This document shows, piece by piece, positions 4,999 to 8,147 of a DNA stretch of 8,147 nt. Made by a program: the position numbers and the translations under genes. The notes under the pieces are model-generated. The model had not been told where the DNA came from. It did no database searches and was given only the letters and a program-made list of their open reading frames with translations. Numbering within the stretch: position 1 is the stretch's first letter; the number at the start of each line of letters is the position of its first letter. Origin of the DNA: an uncultured Alphaproteobacteria bacterium (GTDB lineage: Bacteria > Pseudomonadota > Alphaproteobacteria > Sneathiellales > Sneathiellaceae); the NCBI GenBank assembly GCA_937910835.1, contig CALEMG010000527.1, positions 1 through 8,147 of the forward strand, given 5' to 3'.

Positions 4999-6015
4999 AT
5001 GAAAAAAGCGAGTTTTATTGCTGTCGCTACAGCAGCTACTTTTATGGCGACAGCGGCAACCGCAGCGACTTTGGACGACGTGAAAGCCAAAGGCTTTATC
5101 CAATGTGGTGTTACAACGGGTCTTGCCGGTTTTGCTGCGCCTAACAATGACGGTAAATGGGAAGGCTTTGACGTGGACTTCTGCCGCGCGATGTCTGCCG
5201 CCGTCTTCGGGGATCCGGAAAAAGTCAAATACACACCGACAACGGCAAAAGAGCGTTTCACCGCCTTGCAGTCCGGTGAAATCGACGTGCTGGCCCGGAA
5301 CACAACCTGGACCTTCAGCCGCGACGTTAACCTCGGCTTCGAATTTGTCGGTGTTAACTACTATGACGGCCAGGGCTTCATGGTCAAAAAGTCTCTTGGT
5401 GTGAAATCCGCACTTGAGCTTGATGGCGCCCGGGTCTGCGTGCAGTCCGGTACGACCACCGAACTCAACCTTGCCGACTATTTCACGGCCAATGGCATGA
5501 AGTACGACTCAGTCGTTTTCGACACGGCAGACGAAGTTCGTGAAGCGTATCTGAAAGATACCTGCGACGTTTACACAACTGACCAGTCCGGCCTCTATGC
5601 ACAGCGTTCGGTGATCGCCGATCCTGAAGCGCATATCGTTCTGCCGGAAGTGATCTCGAAAGAGCCGCTTGGCCCGCTCGTCCGTCACGGCGACAACCAG
5701 TGGGGTGATATTGCTCGCTGGACGTTGAACGCGATGATCGAGGCAGAAGAGTTGAACGTCAGCTCCGCCAATGTCGATGATCTGAAGGCAAACACCAAGA
5801 ACCCGGGCATCCAGCGTATGCTGGGCACTTCCGGTGATCTCGGGCAGCAGCTCGGCCTCACCAACGAATGGGCTTATAATATTATCAAGAATGTCGGCAA
5901 CTATGGCGAAAGCTTTGCCCGCAACCTTGGTGAGGGGACAGCCCTTAACATTGCTCGCGGACTGAACGCACAGTGGAACAAGGGAGGCATCCTCTACGCA
6001 CCGCCACTGCGCTAA
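4999..6015 (+). CDS. aapJ: General L-amino-acid ABC transporter substrate-binding protein AapJ
   Basis: AapJ is the periplasmic receptor that captures L-amino acids and delivers them to the AapQM permease. The 338-residue protein starts with a classical signal peptide: KK followed by a hydrophobic Ala-rich core, with a cleavage site near ATA/A at about 22-23. The mature part is a two-lobed family 3 solute-binding protein: GFDVDFCRAMSAAVFGD (56-72) and LQSGEIDVLARNTTWTFSRD (90-109) belong to the first lobe, and VCVQSGTTTELNLADYF (146-162) begins the second. The long C-terminal section, with NPGIQRMLG and the ending GGILYAPPLR, is typical of AapJ/BztA rather than of shorter GlnH-type proteins. 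Four mature cysteines (C36, C62, C147 and C189) could form two disulphides. A hairpin with T tract follows the stop, and aapQ begins 117 bases later. Confidence 0.95.
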   Translation: MKKASFIAVATAATFMATAATAATLDDVKAKGFIQCGVTTGLAGFAAPNNDGKWEGFDVDFCRAMSAAVFGDPEKVKYTPTTAKERFTALQSGEIDVLARNTTWTFSRDVNLGFEFVGVNYYDGQGFMVKKSLGVKSALELDGARVCVQSGTTTELNLADYFTANGMKYDSVVFDTADEVREAYLKDTCDVYTTDQSGLYAQRSVIADPEAHIVLPEVISKEPLGPLVRHGDNQWGDIARWTLNAMIEAEELNVSSANVDDLKANTKNPGIQRMLGTSGDLGQQLGLTNEWAYNIIKNVGNYGESFARNLGEGTALNIARGLNAQWNKGGILYAPPLR

Positions 6016-6041
6016 GGTCAGGTTTGCTAATGAAGTAATGG

Positions 6042-6090
6042 AAAAGAGTACATGTCCCGTCACCGGTGCATATGTACTCTTTTTCTTTTT
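6042..6090 (+). terminator. Hairpin with T tract between aapJ and aapQ
   Basis: AAAAGAGTACAT (6042-6053) and ATGTACTCTTTT (6072-6083) are perfect 12-bp complementary arms around an 18-base loop that itself contains the palindrome CACCGGTG (6061-6068). The right arm runs into a T-rich tract ending near 6090 (TTTTTCTTTTT). It looks like an intrinsic terminator or a 3'-end stabiliser. Its place inside the operon suggests partial termination, leaving more aapJ message than permease message. The near-perfect A/T flanks could let it act on the opposite strand too. Confidence 0.75.
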
Positions 6091-6132
6091 AGCGGCCACG
6101 AGTTCTAGTAATGCCTGGGGAGGTAACAGTGT

Positions 6133-7323
6133 ATGACCACAGACGTACAAGGTTCGACATCCAGCGATAGCATGTTGAGGGACCCGAAGGTCCGGGCGAT
6201 CTTCTATCAGATTCTCGTCATCGTTCTCTTCATTTTATTCGTTGCCTATGTTGGACATAATACAGCTGTAAATCTGGAAAAACGCGGCATCGCGTCCGGG
6301 TTTAATTTCTTGAGCCAGCCTGCGGGCTTTGGCATCGGTATTGTCCTTTTAATGGATTATGACAGCCAGACATCAACCCATCTTGATGTTCTGATCATCG
6401 GTATTATCAATACTCTCGCCGTGTCGGTGTCCGGCATTTTCCTTGCGACCATCATCGGTTTTATCTTTGGTGTTTTGCGGCTGTCCAAGAACTGGATCGT
6501 CAACAAGATCGCCGCCGTGTATATCGAGGTTATCCGCAATATTCCGCTGCTGGTGCAGCTGATGTTCTGGTATTTCGCGGTTCTGTCCGTGCTGCCGCTG
6601 GTTAAAGACAGTATTCATATCGGCGATAATTTCCTGATCAACAACCGCGGTGTCAGCTTTCCAGCCATCATCCCGTCAAGCGGGTTCTGGCTTATTACGG
6701 TGGCGCTTTTGGTGGCCATCGTCCTCTGCTTTGTCATCAGCAAATGGGCGCATAAGCGGCAGGACCTGACCGGTCAAACGTTTCCCGTCTTCTGGGCGAG
6801 TGTCGGCCTGATCATCTTTCTGCCGGTAATTGCCTCGCTGATCATGGGTAATCCGTTCGAAATCAATTATCCGGAATACGGCCGGTTCAGTATCACGGGA
6901 GGCTGGTCGCTTGAGCCGGAGTTCCTCGCGCTATTGCTGGGATTGGCGATCTATACTGGCGCCTTCATCGCCGAGATTGTCCGCTCAGGCATCAACGCGG
7001 TGAGCCATGGCCAGACAGAGGCGGCGCACTCTCTGGGCCTGAGCCCGGGTAAGACGACCCGCCTTGTGGTTCTGCCACAGGCGCTCCGTGTAATCGTTCC
7101 ACCCTTGACGAGCCAATATCTGAATCTTGTCAAGAACTCGTCGCTCGCCACCGCCATCGGTTATGCGGATATTACGGCTATCTTCGCCGGAACGTCGCTC
7201 AACCAAACCGGTCAGGCGATCGAGTGTATTATGATCACGATGTTGTTCTACCTGTCCATAAGCCTCCTGATTTCGATGTTTATGAACTGGTATAATAAAC
7301 GCATTGCATTGGTGGAGAGATAA
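6133..7323 (+). CDS. aapQ: General L-amino-acid ABC transporter permease AapQ
   Basis: AapQ is one of the two inner-membrane permeases of the Aap amino-acid importer and pairs with AapM. At 396 residues it is much longer than simple HisM/GlnP permeases because of an N-terminal extension and a large insertion, as is usual for AapQ/BztB. Hydrophobic segments lie at about 22-41, 85-115, 129-155, 184-202, 218-238, 262-283 and 363-385. The family motif VYIEVIRNIPLLVQLMFWY (129-147) and the EAA loop EAAHSLGLSPGKTTRLVVLP (296-315), which contacts the ATPase, are clear. The second half contains QYLNLVKNSSLATAIGYAD (328-346). The ATG follows GGGGAGG (6117-6123) with 9-base spacing. The stop at 7321-7323 is one base before the aapM start, so the two permeases are tightly coupled. 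Confidence 0.95.
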   Translation: MTTDVQGSTSSDSMLRDPKVRAIFYQILVIVLFILFVAYVGHNTAVNLEKRGIASGFNFLSQPAGFGIGIVLLMDYDSQTSTHLDVLIIGIINTLAVSVSGIFLATIIGFIFGVLRLSKNWIVNKIAAVYIEVIRNIPLLVQLMFWYFAVLSVLPLVKDSIHIGDNFLINNRGVSFPAIIPSSGFWLITVALLVAIVLCFVISKWAHKRQDLTGQTFPVFWASVGLIIFLPVIASLIMGNPFEINYPEYGRFSITGGWSLEPEFLALLLGLAIYTGAFIAEIVRSGINAVSHGQTEAAHSLGLSPGKTTRLVVLPQALRVIVPPLTSQYLNLVKNSSLATAIGYADITAIFAGTSLNQTGQAIECIMITMLFYLSISLLISMFMNWYNKRIALVER

Positions 7324-7324
7324 G

Positions 7325-8147
7325 ATGGCAATAGTTAAAACAGAACGCCACGAAGATCTGCCGCCTCCGGTCAGCCAAACCGGCGTGATCGGCTGGATGC
7401 GGGAGAATTTATTCTCCAGCCCGTTGAACGCGTTGCTGACAGTGGTCTCAATCTATGTGGTTTGGTGGGCCTTGAGCGGAATAGTTTCTTACGCCTTCAT
7501 CAATGCCAACTTCGCCGGGGAAACCCGGGAGGATTGCACCGGAACCGGGGCCTGCTGGGTCTTTATCAAGGCCCGCTTCGGGCAAATTATGTACGGCTTT
7601 TATCCCGTGGAGGAACGCTGGCGCGTCGATGTCGGCTATGTCCTCGCGGCGATCGGGCTGTTCCTGGTCCTGTCCGACTTTGTGAAGAACAAGAAATGGC
7701 CGGCGGTCTATATGTTCGTGTTCGTACCGGTCGTCTGCTACTTCCTGTTTTACGGGGGGTATTTCGGTCTGGAAGTAGTCGAAACCTCCCAGTGGGGCGG
7801 GCTCTTCCTGACCTTGGTGCTGGCATCGGTGTCGATTTTCGTCTCCCTGCCACTGGGTATTGTCCTCGCGCTCGGCCGTCGATCGACCATGCCGATTGTG
7901 CGGATGCTCTGCGTGGGCTTTATTGAGTTTGTCCGCGGTGTACCGCTGATTACGGTGCTCTTCATGGCTTCGGTCATGCTACCGCTGTTCCTGCCCGAGG
8001 GCGTGAACTTCGACAAGCTCATCCGCGCGCTGGTCGGTATGTCGCTCTTCTCCGCGGCCTATATGGCCGAGGTGGTGCGGGGCGGCCTGCAAGCGATCCC
8101 CAAGGGCCAGATGGAGGCGGCGAAACGCCTCGGTCTTGGATATTGGC
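7325..8147 (+). CDS. aapM: General L-amino-acid ABC transporter permease AapM, N-terminal part (cut by right edge)
   Basis: AapM is the partner permease of AapQ. From ATG 7325 the frame is open for 274 codons to the window edge; complete AapM proteins are around 380-400 residues. The N-terminal extension contains two cysteines in CTGTGACWVFIKARFGQIM (71-89), a pattern typical of AapM/BztC. Membrane segments are visible near 33-58, 103-120, 127-146, 158-184 and 193-224. The permease motif EFVRGVPLITVLFM (201-214) is followed by the beginning of the EAA loop (MEAAKRLGLGYW, 263-274), where the window stops. GGTGGAGAG (7311-7319), inside the last aapQ codons, supplies the ribosome site. The ATPase gene aapP is expected next, outside this window. 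Confidence 0.94.
   Translation, partial: MAIVKTERHEDLPPPVSQTGVIGWMRENLFSSPLNALLTVVSIYVVWWALSGIVSYAFINANFAGETREDCTGTGACWVFIKARFGQIMYGFYPVEERWRVDVGYVLAAIGLFLVLSDFVKNKKWPAVYMFVFVPVVCYFLFYGGYFGLEVVETSQWGGLFLTLVLASVSIFVSLPLGIVLALGRRSTMPIVRMLCVGFIEFVRGVPLITVLFMASVMLPLFLPEGVNFDKLIRALVGMSLFSAAYMAEVVRGGLQAIPKGQMEAAKRLGLGYW

Noticed and set aside
5509..6150. 213-codon open frame on the minus strand across aapJ
   Set aside because: It lies antisense to a well-supported aapJ, shows no recognisable domain, and looks like a codon-bias shadow.
7462..7926. 154-codon open frame on the plus strand within aapM
   Set aside because: It is an alternative frame of aapM, whose own frame has all the family motifs; the product is Arg/Gly-rich and typical of a shadow.

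Overview
The gene content and arrangement point to an alphaproteobacterium of moderate GC, possibly in the Rhodospirillales/Sneathiella-like part of the class. The pointers are the aapJQM general L-amino-acid transporter order, hisI as a free-standing gene, and a PaaX-type repressor. The genus is a guess. The DNA looks like chromosomal housekeeping and nutrient-uptake sequence. I see no insertion sequence, phage gene, CRISPR array, tRNA or rRNA, and no clear novel multi-gene system.

Layout. Bases 1-422 (minus) hold the N-terminal half of a PaaX-family repressor that runs off the left edge. It diverges from a Crp/Fnr-type regulator at 575-1276 (plus) across 152 bp containing a perfect 14-bp palindrome. 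Converging on the regulator with a 13-bp gap is a tight minus-strand cluster read right to left: hisI (3456-3055), modB (3058-2363) and modC (2363-1290). These genes overlap by 4 and 1 bases (ATGA and TGATG junctions). No modA is visible. Upstream of hisI on the same strand is a cystathionine beta-lyase-type PLP enzyme (metC, 4684-3614), which may head the same transcript. Its frame is cut by an in-frame TGA 34 codons before the natural end, and the missing C-terminal segment is still readable in the same frame down to a TAG at 3509-3511. A 314-bp AT-rich spacer separates metC from the divergent aap operon: aapJ (4999-6015), a strong hairpin with T tract, aapQ (6133-7323) and the start of aapM (7325-8147, cut by the right edge).

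How the genes work together. AapJ is the periplasmic amino-acid receptor and AapQ/AapM are the two membrane permeases; the ATPase AapP is expected just beyond the window. The hairpin after aapJ fits the common arrangement in which the binding protein is made in excess over the membrane parts. ModB and ModC are the permease and ATPase of a molybdate (or tungstate) importer and would need a ModA encoded elsewhere. HisI is a histidine biosynthesis enzyme whose translation appears coupled to modB. The most notable observation is the single nonsense codon in metC, which would remove the conserved substrate-carboxylate-binding region of the enzyme.
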